64,000 nt of DNA from Rhynchonema sp. JSB1_4 (lineage: Eukaryota > Nematoda > Chromadorea > Monhysterida > Xyalidae), in contig JASAMV010002673.1 in the NCBI GenBank assembly GCA_030248065.1, positions 1 through 64,000 of the forward strand, in the 5' to 3' direction. This document shows positions 1-14,739 of the stretch, in pieces. The first letter of the stretch is position 1; each line of letters opens with the position of its first letter. Position numbers and translations under genes: made by a program. The notes under the pieces were generated by a model, which was given only the letters and a program-made list of their open reading frames with translations, was not told where the DNA came from and ran no database searches.

Positions 1-3000
1 GACGTTTTTGTGTGCACAAACACACAAACTGAAAGTTTAAGTTGGCCCTGCCTTCGTAACATGGTAAATGATGCCGTGGTTATGTGTGAGCAGACCTAAG
101 TTGCTTACCGTGCGTCTGACAGCTTCACTGTCATTTCACGACGTTTTTGTGTGCACAAACACACAAACTGAAAGTTTAAGTTGGCCCTGCCTTCGTAACA
201 TGGTAAATGATGCCGTGGTTATGTGTGAGCAGACCTAAGTTGCTTACCGTGCGTCTGACAGCTTCACTGCCATTTCACGACGTTTTTGTGTGCACAAACA
301 CACAAACTGAAAGTTTAAGTTGGCCCTGCCTTCGTAACATGGTAAATGATGCCGTGGTTATGTGTGAGCAGACCTAAGTTGCTTACCGTGCGTCTGACAG
401 CTTCACTGTCATTTCACGACGTTTTTGTGTGCACAAACACACAAACTGAAAGTTTAAGTTGGCCCTGCCTTCGTAACATGGTAAATGATGCCGTGGTTAT
501 GTGTGAGCAGACCTAAGTTGCTTACCGTGCGTCTGACAGCTTCACTGTCATTTCACGACGTTTTTGTGTGCACAAACACACAAACTGAAAGTTTAAGTTG
601 GCCCTGCCTTCGTAACATGGTAAATGATGCCGTGGTTATGTGTGAGCAGACCTAAGTTGCTTACCGTGCGTCCGACAGCTTCACTGCCATTTCACGACGT
701 TTTTGTGTGCACAAACACACAAACTGAAAGTTTAAGTTGGCCCTGCCTTCGTAACATGGTAAATGATGCCGTGGTTATGTGTGAGCAGACCTAAGTTGCT
801 TACCGTGCGTCTGACAGCTTCACTGCCATTTCACGACGTTTTTGTGTGCACAAACACACAAACTGAAAGTTTAAGTTGGCCCTGCCTTCGTAACATGGTA
901 AATGATGCCGTGGTTATGTGTGAGCAGACCTAAGTTGCTTACCGTGCGTCTGACAGCTTCACTGTCATTTCACGACGTTTTTGTGTGCACAAACACACAA
1001 ACTGAAAGTTTAAGTTGGCCCTGCCTTCGTAACATGGTAAATGATGCCGTGGTTATGTGTGAGCAGACCTAAGTTGCTTACCGTGCGTCCGACAGCTTCA
1101 CTGCCATTTCACGACGTTTTTGTGTGCACAAACACACAAACTGAAAGTTTAAGTTGGCCCTGCCTTCGTAACATGGTAAATGATGCCGTGGTTATGTGTG
1201 AGCAGACATAAGTTGCTTACCGTGCGTCTGACAGCTTCACTGCCATTTCACGACATTTTTGAGTGCATAAACACACAAAATTAAAGGCTTCCGTTGACTT
1301 TGCCTTTGAAAAATGGTAACTGATGCCGTAGTTACGCGTGAGGAGACCTAAGTTGCATGCCGTGCGTCTGACAGCTTCACTGCCATTTCACGACGTTTTT
1401 GTGTGCATAAACACACAAATAAAAAGCTTCCGTTAGCTCTGCCCTCGTAACATGGTAAATAATGTCACGGTTATGTGTGAGCAGACCTAAGTTGCTTACC
1501 GTGCGTCTGACAGCTTCATTGTCATTTCACGACGTTTTTGTGTGCACAAACACACAAACTGAAAGTTTAAGTTGGCCCTGCCTTCGTAACATGGTAAATG
1601 ATGCCGTGGTTATGTGTGAGCAGACCTAAGTTGCTTACCGTGCGTCTGACAGCTTCACTGTCATTTCACGACGTTTTTGTGTGCACAAACACACAAACTG
1701 AAAGTTTAAGTTGGCCCTGCCTTCGTAACATGGTAAATGATGCCGTGGTTATGTGTGAGCAGACCTAAGTTGCTTACCGTGCGTCTGACAGCTTCACTGT
1801 CATTTCACGACGTTTTTGTGTGCACAAACACACAAACTGAAAGTTTAAGTTGGCCCTGCCTTCGTAACATGGTAAATGATGCCGTGGTTATGTGTGAGCA
1901 GACCTAAGTTTCCTACCGTGCGTCTGACAGCTTCACTGCAATTTCACGACGTTTTTGTGTGCACAAACACACAAACTGAAAGTTTAAGTTGGCCCTGCCT
2001 TCGTAACATGGTAAATGATGCCGTGGTCATGTGTGAGCAGACATAAGTTGCTTACCGTGCGTCTGACAGCTTCACTGTCATTTCACGACGTTTTTGCGTG
2101 CACAAACACACAAACTGAAAGTTTAAGTTGGCCCTGCCTTCGTAACATGGTAAATGATGTCATGGGTATCTGTGAGGAGAACTAAGTTGCTTAGCCTGTA
2201 TCTGACAGCTTCACTGTCATTTCACGACGTTTTTGTGTGCATAAACACACAGACTGAAGCTTACGTTGACTTTGCCTTCGTAACATGGTAAATGATGCCG
2301 TAGTTACGCGTGAGGAGACCTAAGTTGCATGCCGTGCGTCTGACAGCTTCACTGCCATTTCACGACGTTTTTGTGTGCATAAACACACAAATAAAAAGCT
2401 TCCGTTGGCTCTGCCCTCGTAACATGGTAAATAATGTCACGGTTATGTGTGAGCAGGCCTAAGTTGATTGCCGCGTGTCTGACAACTTCACTGCCATTTC
2501 ACGACGTTTTTGCGTGCACAAACACACAAACTGAAAGTTTAAGTTGGCCCTGCCTTCGTAACATGGTAAATGATGCCGCGGTCATGTGTGAGCAGACGTA
2601 AGTTGCTTACCGTGCGTCCGACAGCTTCACTGCCATTTCACGACGTTTTTGTGTGCACAAAACCAACAAACTGAAAGTTTAAGTTGGCCCTGCCTTCGTA
2701 ACATGGTAAATGATGCCGCGGTCATGTGTGAGCAGACGTAAGTTGCTTACCGTGCGTCCGACAGCTTCACTGCCATTTCACGACGTTTTTGTGTGCACAA
2801 AACCAACAAACTGAAAGTTTAAGTTGGCCCTGCCTTCGTAACATGGTAAATGATGCCGCGGTCATGTGTGAGCAGACCTAAGTTGCTTACCGTGCGTCTG
2901 ACAGCTTCATTGTCATTTCACGACGTTTTTGTGTGCACAAACACACAAACTGAAAGTTTAAGTTGGCCCTGCCTTCGTAACATGGTAAATGATGCCGTGG

Positions 3001-3717
3001 TTATGTGTGAGCAGACCTAAGTTGCTTACCGTGCGTCCGACAGCTTCACTGCCATTTCACGACGTTTTTGTGTGCACAAAACCAACAAACTGAAAGTTTA
3101 AGTTGGCCCTGCCTTCGTAACATGGTAAATGATGCCGTGGTTATGTGTGAGCAGACATAAGTTGCTTACCGTGCGTCTGACAGCTTCACTGCCATTTCAC
3201 GACATTTTTGAGTGCATAAACACACAAAATTAAAGGCTTCCGTTGACTTTGCCTTTGAAAAATGGTAACTGATGCCGTAGTTACGCGTGAGGAGACCTAA
3301 GTTGCATGCCGTGCGTCTGACAGCTTCACTGCCATTTCACGACGTTTTTGTGTGCATAAACACACAAATAAAAGGCTTCCGTTAGCTCTGCCCTCGTAAC
3401 ATGGTAAATAATGTCACGGTTATGTGTGAGCAGACCTAAGTTGATTGCCGCGTGTCTGACAGCTTCACTGCCATTTCACGACGTTTTTGTGTGCACAAAC
3501 ACACAAACTGAAAGTTTAAGTTGGCCCTGCCTTCGTGAGATCGTAAATGATGCCGTGGTTATGTGTGAGCAGACATAAGTTGCTTACCGTGCGTCTGACA
3601 GCTTCACTGCCATTTCACGACGTTTTTGTGTGCACAAACACACAAATTAAAGGCTTCCGTTGACTTTGCCTTTGAAAAATGGTAAATGATGTCATGGTTA
3701 TGTGTGAGCAGACCTAA
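1..3717. repeat. Satellite array, ~139-bp unit
   Basis: Head-to-tail units of about 139 bp run from the window edge to the LTR element; the motif GACGTTTTTGTGTGCAC recurs near 1, 140, 279 and so on. About 27 copies are visible. Most are nearly identical. A minority form diverged subtypes (near 1250-1500, 2150-2480 and 3200-3480) with ATAAACACAC instead of ACAAACACAC and other clustered changes, and these recur in the same order, which suggests higher-order expansion. No open frame is maintained. The left end of the array lies outside the window. Confidence 0.97.
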
Positions 3718-3808
3718 AGTGGGGAATCCTATAAATAGCATTCCTTTATTGTAAATCATTCATTCCATACCTTATACCGAAGATAAACAAACCATCTATA
3801 CTTCAACT
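3718..3808 (+). repeat. 5' LTR of the TRIM element
   Basis: A 91-bp LTR with AGT...ACT ends. It contains CCTATAAATAGC at about 3728, a good TATA box, so it could carry its own promoter. It differs from the 3' copy at one position, implying a recent insertion. Confidence 0.9.
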
Positions 3809-4520
3809 GGTGGACCTGCGGGGTATCGTGTCCCCTATATCCTCGCGCAGTAGCCGAAAAAATTACCGTAACCCTACGTCGTGGCCTCTGCTGATATTTC
3901 GTCCAATTATGGCCAAGCTGCCTGGACATTAATTATTCCCCTTGACTTTCGCTGACTTTGCCGTTATTGGGCCGTGGAGAGCCCCGAATTGGATTTGGGC
4001 CATGGAGTTGCCCTGCGCCGTGGAGTGCGCTGAAGTTTTGCCGTCGTGCCGTGAAGAAAAATTCGGATCGCAGCGTCGTGGAATAAATTTGAATCAAGAA
4101 AACTTTGGACCATAGCGTCGTGGACTAAATTTGGATGAAGAAAATTTCGGACCGATCGAGTCGTGGACTAAACTTTGATGAAGCGAGCCGATGTGCCGCG
4201 ATGATTGGCCGACGTGCAACGTTGATTATGTGGCCGAGAAGCCGAGCAGAAGACTGTGGATGGAGTACGACTAGCCTGAAAGATATGCAGCTTCGAGCGA
4301 TGATGTTGGCAAATACAGTGAGAAACAATGGTGGACTTTGAAGTAGAGATGGTAGTTGAAGCAAGCCACACGATGAAAAAAAGGATGTTACGGTCATTTG
4401 AAACAGTTGAATTAACACTGATCTTTGATGAGCGCGTGATACAGTTACCCATAAAAGGTGATTTAAACCCGTCAATTTCTCCCAAAAATCACTTGTCCCA
4501 GGCTCCCTGGCGGGGGGAGG

Positions 4521-4611
4521 AGTGCGGAATCCTATAAATAGCATTCCTTTATTGTAAATCATTCATTCCATACCTTATACCGAAGATAAACAAACCATCT
4601 ATACTTCAACT
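4521..4611 (+). repeat. 3' LTR of the TRIM element
   Basis: A 91-bp copy of the 5' LTR, directly preceded by the polypurine tract at 4509-4520 and followed by the CTAA target duplication and the resumed satellite. Confidence 0.9.
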
Positions 4612-4969
4612 CTAAGTTGCTTACCGTGCGTCTGACGGCTTCACTGCCATTTCACGACGTTTTTGTGTGCATAAACGCACAGACTGCAAGCTTACGTTGG
4701 CTCTGCCTTCGTAAAATGGTAAATGATGCCGTGGGTTTGTGTGAGGAGACCTAAGTTGCTCAGCGCTTGTCCGACAGCTTTACTGCCGTTTCACGACGTT
4801 CTTGTGTGCATAAACACACAAACTGAAAGCTTAAGTTGGCTCTGCCTTCTAAAATTTGTAAATGATGCCGTGGGTATACAGCATGTGAGGAGACCAAAGT
4901 TGCTCACCGTGTGTCTGTCAGCTTCACTACCATGTCACGACGTTTTTGTGTGCATAAAAAGTCAGTCGC
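4612..4969. repeat. Satellite array, continuation
   Basis: The same ~139-bp unit resumes after the LTR element for about two and a half more diverged copies, ending where the sequence switches to the 99-bp minisatellite. Confidence 0.9.
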
Positions 4970-4983
4970 TCACTCGTGTATGA

Positions 4984-5782
4984 TAGTCATATCACCATCT
5001 GGAGCAATTCCGCCCCATATTACATTTGTGCTCCCAGATCCCCGCACATAGTTGGGATATTCAGTCGCTCGCACATGTATTGAGGTTATCCTGTCACCTG
5101 GGGCAATTCCGTCCCATGTTACATTTGTACTCCTAGATCCCCGCACATAGTTGGGATACTCAGTCTCCCGCACATGCATGGAGTTTATCCTGCCACCTGG
5201 GGCAATTCCGTCCCATATTGCATTTGTACTCCCCGATCCCCGCTCATGGTTGGGATATTCAGTCGCTCGCACATGCATGGAGTTTATCCTGCCACCTGGG
5301 GCAATTGAGTCCCATATTGCATTTGTACTCCCCGATCCCCGCTCATGGTTGGGATATTCAGTCGCTCGCACATGTATAGCGGTCATCTTGCCACTTTGGG
5401 CAATTCCGTCCCATATTACATTGGTACCCCCAGTTCACCACACATAGTTGGGATATTCAGTCTCCCGCACATGCATGGAGGTTATCCTGCCACCTGGGGC
5501 AATTCCGTCCCATATTGCATTTGTACTCCCAGATCCCCGCTTATAGTTGGGATATTCAGTCGCTCGCACATGTATAGAGGTCATCTTGCCACTTTGGGCA
5601 ATTCCGTCCCATATTACATTGGTACCCCCAGTTCACCACACATAGTTGGGATATTCAGTCTCCCGCACATGCATGGAGGTTACCCTGCCACCTGGGGCAA
5701 TTCCGTCCCATACAGCATTTGTACTCCCAGATCCCCGCTTATGGTTGGGATATTCAGTCGCTCGCACATGTATAGAGGTCAT
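4984..5782. repeat. 99-bp minisatellite
   Basis: GTTGGGATATTCAGTC or a one-base variant recurs at 5051, 5150, 5249, 5348, 5447, 5546, 5645 and 5744: a strict 99-bp period without indels over eight units. Two subtypes exist, one with ATCTTGCCACTTTGGGC and one with ATCCTGCCACCTGGGGC, and they alternate in the right half. Because 99 is a multiple of three, several frames stay open, but the first subtype carries a stop in the longest minus-strand frame, so I do not call a protein. Confidence 0.93.
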
Positions 5783-6503
5783 CAGGGTTGAAAAAAAAAT
5801 TTTTTTATTAACGAGCTTTTTTTTAAAAAAAAAAAAAATTTTTTTTTGATTTTTTTTTTGTCGAAAATTTTTTTTATTAGAAAAAGTGTTGCAAACGACG
5901 TTTCAGGACAAATGAAATCGATCCAACATATTTTTCAAAAATTGAAAAATTTTCGCCTGAGACCCAACTTGTGTGGTGACACCCGGTAGTATTGTGCAGA
6001 TTCTATGGAGCCCCACCGTTTGGGGGTTTTTTTTCATAAACAATTTTTCTCTAATTTTTATAACGCGGCGCACCACCTTTTTTTTATATACTTAATTCCG
6101 TATATCTGATATACGACCATCAAAATATAGATTACGGCCCAAATCTTGCGTGTCAGATCGACTTTGCGCGCCCGGTTTTGCACCAGACCTATGTATATAC
6201 ATGTGTAGTAGCATGCAGTGGTACATTATCGGTGCCACATCACTATAAAAGACCATCCCCGCGCATCCCTGTACGGATTTGGGGACAATACAGGGCGCCG
6301 CAGGCGCGATTTTGGAAAATTGTCCCGTCCACAGAAAAAAAGTGCCAATTTTTTGCCTCGAAAAAGGCCATTTTTGGACATTTCAGCCCATTTTGGGCAA
6401 CTTTTTTTTATTAAAAAAAAGCAAAATCTGAGTTTCAAAAAAAAAAATTTTTTTTTTTTAAAAAAATTTTTTAATTAACCACTTTTTTTTTGAAACAACC
6501 CTG
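5783..6503. mobile_element. hAT-type MITE, copy 1
   Basis: A 721-bp element with 8-bp terminal inverted repeats CAGGGTTG/CAACCCTG and an 8-bp target duplication GAGGTCAT (5775-5782 and 6504-6511). It splits one unit of the 99-bp minisatellite. CAGGG ends and 8-bp duplications are characteristic of hAT elements. Subterminal A- and T-runs are followed by a conserved interior shared with the copies at 14740, 50823 and 55427. There is no transposase ORF. Confidence 0.9.
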
Positions 6504-6655
6504 GAGGTCATCTTGCCACTTTGGGCAATTCCGTCCCATATTACATTGGTACCCCCAGTTCACCACACATGGTTGGGATATTCAGTCGCTCGCACATGTA
6601 TGGAGGTCACTTCAACCTGTGGGCAATTTTGTCCTATATTACGATTATGGTTCCA
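6504..6655. repeat. 99-bp minisatellite, continuation
   Basis: The minisatellite resumes after the hAT element for about one and a half units and then fades out. Confidence 0.85.
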
Positions 6656-6671
6656 CCTGACCAGTGCATTT

Positions 6672-6842
6672 CGGATAAAAAGGATAAACAGGAACAAACT
6701 GGAACAAACTGGAACAAACGGGAACAAACGCATTCTGTTGTTCCAGTTTGTTTCCGTTTGTTCCAGTTTGTTCCTTTTTATATTTTTCGCTTGTTCCAGT
6801 TTGTTCCAGTTTGTTCCTGTTTAACTTTTTTATTTTTCCTGT
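6672..6842. repeat. Foldback with GGAACAAACT repeat arms
   Basis: Four ~10-bp repeats of GGAACAAACT/G on the left are followed by the reverse complement (AGTTTGTTCC) several times on the right, bounded by GATAAACAGG and CCTGTTTAAC. The segment can fold into a hairpin with interchangeable pairing registers. I see no clear target duplication. Confidence 0.7.
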
Positions 6843-7729
6843 GAAGGAAATGGAATACCAACAGAGAACAATATTGCACTCTGGTAGATACAGTACTATG
6901 GCAAGCATACATAAACTGTCACAATGCAGTGGACGAAAATGTGAACATAAATTTTTAAGTTCGGAACCGAAACAGTCCCATGTTCCAGGGCCCTTCCATT
7001 CGTCAACAATCGAAAACGTTTCATTCGAGCTCTTGCACATACGCAAGAAGACCAAAATTTGTTTTATTGCCGAACAACCGACAGCTTTTTTGTGATACTG
7101 TACTGTACGAACTGTACTGTACTGCACGAACAGATATGTATGGTATACCGTTTAAGAAATGGTCCCAATGACTAAACAAGTATAAAGACACTGATCACAG
7201 ACACTGTCAATTTTGTAGCGTGTCAAGACAACCAGAAACCATAAGTTGCTTTTTGAGGAGTCTGGCTCTCCCACTGGCAAGTAGTGAAGTTCACCGCGTC
7301 GTTGTGGCGCCAAAAAGACCACGGGAATTTCCGACCATTTCGTGTGACAAATGACATGATATAAGCAGGGGACGCCCGAACCGGAAACGATCAGTAACAC
7401 GCAATGCGCATGGAGAACTCGCTTGGCGCACTGCCCGCTCTGACCAGCTGACGTTAAAGATGGATATGAGCTCCTTCGATTTTTGGAATTGTATGATACA
7501 AGTGCTCAGCGGCTTCGGCTGTGGGAAAGACTGACCGATTTTGTCTTACAACGTGTCAGGTGTCACCTGCACGTGTGCCTCAAATACAGCAGTGGCCTGT
7601 GATTTTATGTCAACACGCGGTATTTTATAAATTCCGACAGGAAAAAGGTTGACTTGAATCAAGTTATGATGAACGAGGTTATGTAGCTGGTTATTTTTTC
7701 ATGAATAATAGTTATATGGCAGCTAAGCG
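6843..7729. other. Intergenic, no gene seen
   Basis: About 0.9 kb between the repeats and the 3' end of the ionotropic-receptor-like gene. The open frames here are short and lack splice-consistent neighbours or recognisable domains. It should contain the 3' UTR of the minus-strand gene. Confidence 0.5.
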
Positions 7730-10501
<2,772 letters not shown>

Positions 10502-11129
10502 GCATGGTGGCCAGGCCATTGCCGTTTGCGCCACCCACACGGTCAGTGTCGCAATACGTTGACACTCTCTCGAGCGGTCTGCCCTTCGGAGGAGTGAAAA
10601 AGTTTCACGCATTTATCGACAACTGCCACGTATGCGGCCCACGGAAATTTGAGTAAGAATTACACTCACTGGACTGGAATATTGGCGGAACTCGGTCACA
10701 GACTGATTTGCTTGTCAAAAATGTTTTATTGGCATCCGCTATTGACCTCTAGTATTGAGCGCATATACCGTGTCTTCAAGTTTTGTTGATGACACTTAAC
10801 TTGTATGACTGCGTGCTCATGGCTTCCATTCTTTGACAAACTGACTTTTGACTGACTCACTTTTGTCTTACGACACGTGTCACCGCGCACTTGCTTCAAA
10901 TACCGTAGTGACCTATCTGATTTTATGACGACACGTTTTATTACTCAGCAAAACTACATAAGTGCCACGTTAGAAATGGAGAGATTGTGGCTGGCGTGTG
11001 TCCTGTGACGTGGTAAGCCCCACCATACACGTTGAAACACGTGACAAAACGAATGTGATGGTAATTTCTCACACGAATAGCAAGAATTTCGAGCAGAATA
11101 TTTTTTACGAGAAAAAATCTCAAGCAATC
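10502..11129. other. Divergent intergenic/promoter region
   Basis: About 0.63 kb between two genes transcribed away from each other, so it should hold both promoters. I see no clear TATA box or repeat. An upstream in-frame extension of the minus-strand ORF exists but adds residues before the signal peptide, so I did not use it. Confidence 0.4.
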
Positions 11130-14018
11130 ATGTCTTCCGGAATTATCAAACTCACGATGGCCCTCGTGACGGCCGTCAGCTTTTCGGACGTGAGTGGCGG
11201 TGATAAAAAAGCAGCTGCTGCATCACCGCGATCAAGTTTCATTGGTGAGTGAGTGATCGGGGTATTCCACTACTCTCTTGAATACACGCTCGCTTGAGGC
11301 CCATTTCCTCCGAATTTTCACTTTCAGCTACCAATGTGGGGTAAGCCATAACTTGAGAAACACCCTGGCTCAGGTATGAGCCCAAGCTACAGAATAAGTC
11401 AATAGGCAATAAACATTGCGAGAATATTGCCAAAAAAGCAAACAAAAACAGAACCTACACGTCTCGATATCTGTTTCAGTCGGTTAAGCAAAAATATGTC
11501 TGCAAGATACACAGAGCGCTTATCTTAACAGCCAAGCGTATCCAGATGTAACAAAAGATTTTTTGCTGACAAATTGAGAAATACATACACATAATGTGCC
11601 AAGAAGCTATTCACAAAAAAACAAGGTGACAAAATGGGCAAATGGACGGCCCCGCAGTTGAATACATGCGCACAGTCGGCGCACGACGGCAGCGCAAAGA
11701 ATGTAATTGAAATCGATTTGACGAGAAAACTACGTTTTGGGTTCGGCTTCGATTCGTGTAAAGGCAAATGTGTGAAGCACAAGAAGTGCGACTCGTTCAC
11801 GTACAATGAGAATCAGGGCAAAGGTATAACTTAGGCATATTGTATATGTGTACGATGCGTATAGTCCAGCCACATGCTCATGAGACGACTTTTCTAAAGC
11901 TTGCTTGGCCAGATTAAAAAATGCATCGTGTTTCGAAAAGCAAAAGAAAGAGGATGGACCGAGAGAGATGATGACCAGTTCCAGCTGGCTGACCTCAATT
12001 TGTTGCGTGCTTACGCGAACAGCAACGTTATTCAACACACAAATGTTTTGGGAGTCAAAAGGAAATTTACGCACCGAGGTGGAGAGCGTGTTTTTACTAA
12101 ATACGTGCGTTTATCATTCTTTGGTTTTCGAAATACGTGGAGCCGGAACATTATTGGATCCGCACAAATCAACTTCAAAAAAAGTCGTCTTATGAGCTCG
12201 TGGTTGGACTAAACACTTCTTGGGGACCACGACTATGACTGGAATTCACAAAACAAAGTCAAGCTCACCGTCAAACTCAACGTCACGTGTGAAATGACGT
12301 TGGACTATCCCGAGTTCACCGTCAAGTTCACCGTCAAGTTCAACGTCAAGTTCAACGTCAACCTCACCGTCAACATCAACGTCAAAAAATTGGGAAAGAA
12401 AATTACGCGCAAATTACGGCATTTCTCTCTGATAAATACTCGAACAAACTCGGTAAAGTACAAAACTGACAAAATAAAGCAAATAACGGAAATAAATAAG
12501 ATAAAAAATAACTGCGGAATACAGTTTTCGTCATAATCTTGCGCGTAATTTTCTTTCCCAATTTTTTGACGTTGATGTTGACTGTGAGGTTGACGTTGAA
12601 CTTGACGTTGAACTTGACGGTGAAGTTGACGGTGAACTTGGGATAGTTCAACGTCATTTCACACGTGACGGTGAGTTTGACGGTGAACTTTGACGTTGAG
12701 CTTGACAGTGACCTTGACTTTGTTTTGTGAATTCCAGCCTATTTATGACCACAAGATACAAACGCTCTGTAGGGCGTCAAGCCTCGTTTTTACCAAGGAC
12801 CCTTCTCCAGGCTGTGACATGGACTTTAGGCCAGGCAGGAGTTGGCTCAGACTTAGGACTGTGCCAAGGTTTAGACTGTCCTGTAACTTGTTGGTGGTTT
12901 GTCAAAGAGAATTTGACGCTTTTTTACTTCGCAGTGACGCTTTCGTCCATTATGTGCATCGGACGAGGGTAAAAGTTGCTGGTGGGTGTATAAGCACACA
13001 AAATTTTTACTGGCATCAGTTATGTAGGACCAAATGCTGAAAATTACAGACTCTCTTTATGATTTTCAGCCAAATGCATTCTGCACAGCGGCAAGCAGAA
13101 AATCGAGTCGCCCTGCAAGGGAAAAGACGGATTGTACTTGTACTCAAAAAGGGCGTCGGGAAGAGTTCCTGAGAGCAGTTAGATTTGTGTTTCGCTTGGG
13201 CTTATTCATGGCCAGTAAATCAGTTCAATTCTAAAGCTAAATTCGCGCAAGCTCCTTCAATTCAAAAAAAATTCTTTTTCAATTCCAGAACCGTGGCATA
13301 ATCTTCAGCTGATCTGCGTCAAAACCAGCAAGGTCGAGAAAGGGGCTTAAATATTTTTAATTTAGTTAGTGTAGAAATCAATAAATTTTTTATGAGCGGG
13401 CAAACCGGAGCAAAACCAGAAATATTCAAATTTCGAACAAAAAGTGAACAAATCATACGATCGGGAGAGTGTAGCCCCTTTTTAGAAAAATTCACAGAAG
13501 GACTCAGCCAGTAGCATAGAAGAGTGCATGAACAAATGTCAGAAGTTCGAACACACCAAGAAAAGTTCCAAGGAATGCAAAGGGGTACGTTTGGGACAGG
13601 GTTGGCAGAAAACCAGCTAATCAATCTAGCACTAATTATGGCAATGACGGTTATTCATTGACGATTAAGTTCCAGTCCATCACCGTCGATTTGCCAAAAC
13701 AAGACGATAAAGTTCGACCAAAGAACATTTACTGCATACTGAAGGAAGATAGAATACATTTAAAACACAAGCGACTGCCACAAACTGCATGCTGCGTTCA
13801 CTTATACATGTATATGAACGTTTTTTTAGATCGACTTCAATTCCAAAGCCGCAAAAGGCAAACACGAATGCATTCTGCTGTTCGCTAAACCAAGTGAAAA
13901 CGAGCTGCAACCGTGCAAGAAAGGGGTTCAAAAGTTCTACATGGAGAAAATGGACATGTTTGGCCCGCTGAAAATCATTCCGAAAAAACAACGGAAGCAA
14001 TTGAATATGAACAATTAA
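11130..14018 (+). CDS. Secreted two-module PAN/apple-like protein
   Basis: Five exons (11130-11244, 11626-11823, 13070-13177, 13520-13584, 13830-14018) join in phase to 224 codons. The N-terminus MSSGIIKLTMALVTAVSFSD is a plausible signal peptide. Two cysteine-rich modules follow. The first has CKGKCVKHKKCDSFTYN and then KCILHSGKQ; the second has ECMNKCQKFEH and then HECILLFAKP. This C-x3-C ... C-x-L spacing with an aromatic 'ftY' resembles PAN/apple domains, which bind proteins or carbohydrates outside cells. The C-terminus is basic (PKKQRKQLNMNN). The second exon's acceptor (ACAAG before 11626) has a poor pyrimidine tract and is the weakest junction. The large intron after exon 2 contains a foldback element. 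Family assignment is tentative. Confidence 0.6.
12239..12737. repeat. Foldback element with GTCAAC-type repeat arms
   Basis: About 500 bp, bounded by CTGGAATTCACAAAACAAAG and its reverse complement. Each arm is built of short tandem repeats (CGTCAAGTTCA, ACCGTCAA types) and closes with a shared AAATTGGGAAAGAAAATTAC segment before a central loop. It lies in an intron of the PAN-like gene. Flanks (CGACTATGA and CCTATTTATGA) are similar but not an exact target duplication. Confidence 0.85.
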
Positions 14019-14739
14019 ACTATTGTTCAATATTGTCAGTTATTTGAAGAATACAACTTCAAGGAATTTTTGTCGATTTGTGTTTCGACAGCCTAAAAAC
14101 GCCACATATTGTTCTGTTAATGGCCCGGATCCTCTTGTTAATTGTGTTTCTTTGGTATTGATATTCAACGATACTTTACTTCTTTTATTGCAATGTACAT
14201 ACATATGATTTGCACTGAAAACTGTTCGATGTCATAAAATGAACCTGAATAGAACACATACTTGAAATAATTGAACATGCAAATCAAATGATTTGCTTTA
14301 TCACGTTCTGGCCCATTTCAGACATCTATGCTGGGAAATTAGAAGACTAAAGAAGAGGAAGGCAGACTTCGTTATAATATGATGCTTCAGGGATCTACTT
14401 TTCTTGTTCGTTTCAGTCTCAATGCGTACCGCGTGCATGATGCCTTTGTTCTATATTTTGACTGGCTGTTCTCTATTTTCGTAGGTGCTCAGCAAGTCAA
14501 AAGCAGAAACACCAAGTTTGCTGTGTTCATTTTTTAAATATTTGAATAATTTATAGATACCTATATATCTGTGTCCGTCTATGCACCATAAAAATGCCTC
14601 TTAATTGTTAGTCTTGACCGTATCCTGGCAACCAGCAAGAAACCATTAGCCAAGGTTTGCAAGCAATGTGCTTCTCTAATCGTGTTCGCAATATTATACA
14701 CGTGCTATTGGAGCATCCTTTGTGAACAAAGGTTGCTAT
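14019..14739. other. Intergenic, no gene seen
   Basis: AT-rich sequence downstream of the PAN-like gene, probably its 3' UTR and spacer. No supported ORF, RNA gene or repeat before the hAT element. Confidence 0.45.

Larger units (their letters stand above)
3718..4611 (+). mobile_element. Non-autonomous LTR retroelement (TRIM type)
   Basis: An 894-bp element bounded by two 91-bp direct repeats that differ at one base (GTGGGG versus GTGCGG). The repeats begin AGT and end ACT. The element interrupts the satellite, and the 4 bp CTAA is repeated at 3714-3717 and 4612-4615 as a target-site duplication. A possible primer-binding site (TGGTGGACCTGCGG) starts at the 5' LTR edge, and a purine-rich tract (GGCGGGGGGAGG, 4509-4520) abuts the 3' LTR, as reverse transcription requires. 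The interior has no gag-pol; it carries degenerate ~40-bp repeats around GTCGTGGACTAAA and ORFs of at most about 69 codons. Mobilisation would need a protein from elsewhere. A 4-bp duplication with AGT/ACT ends resembles Ty3/gypsy relatives, but that placement is inference. Confidence 0.9.

Noticed and set aside
1..5782. Regular repeat arrays resembling CRISPR
   Set aside because: Units are 139 bp and 99 bp head-to-tail copies with no unique spacers, in a eukaryotic context; they are satellite and minisatellite DNA.
4970..5791. 33-residue repeat proteins on either strand of the minisatellite
   Set aside because: The openness follows from a 99-bp period; one repeat subtype carries an in-frame stop in the longest minus-strand frame, and there is no start, splice or domain support.
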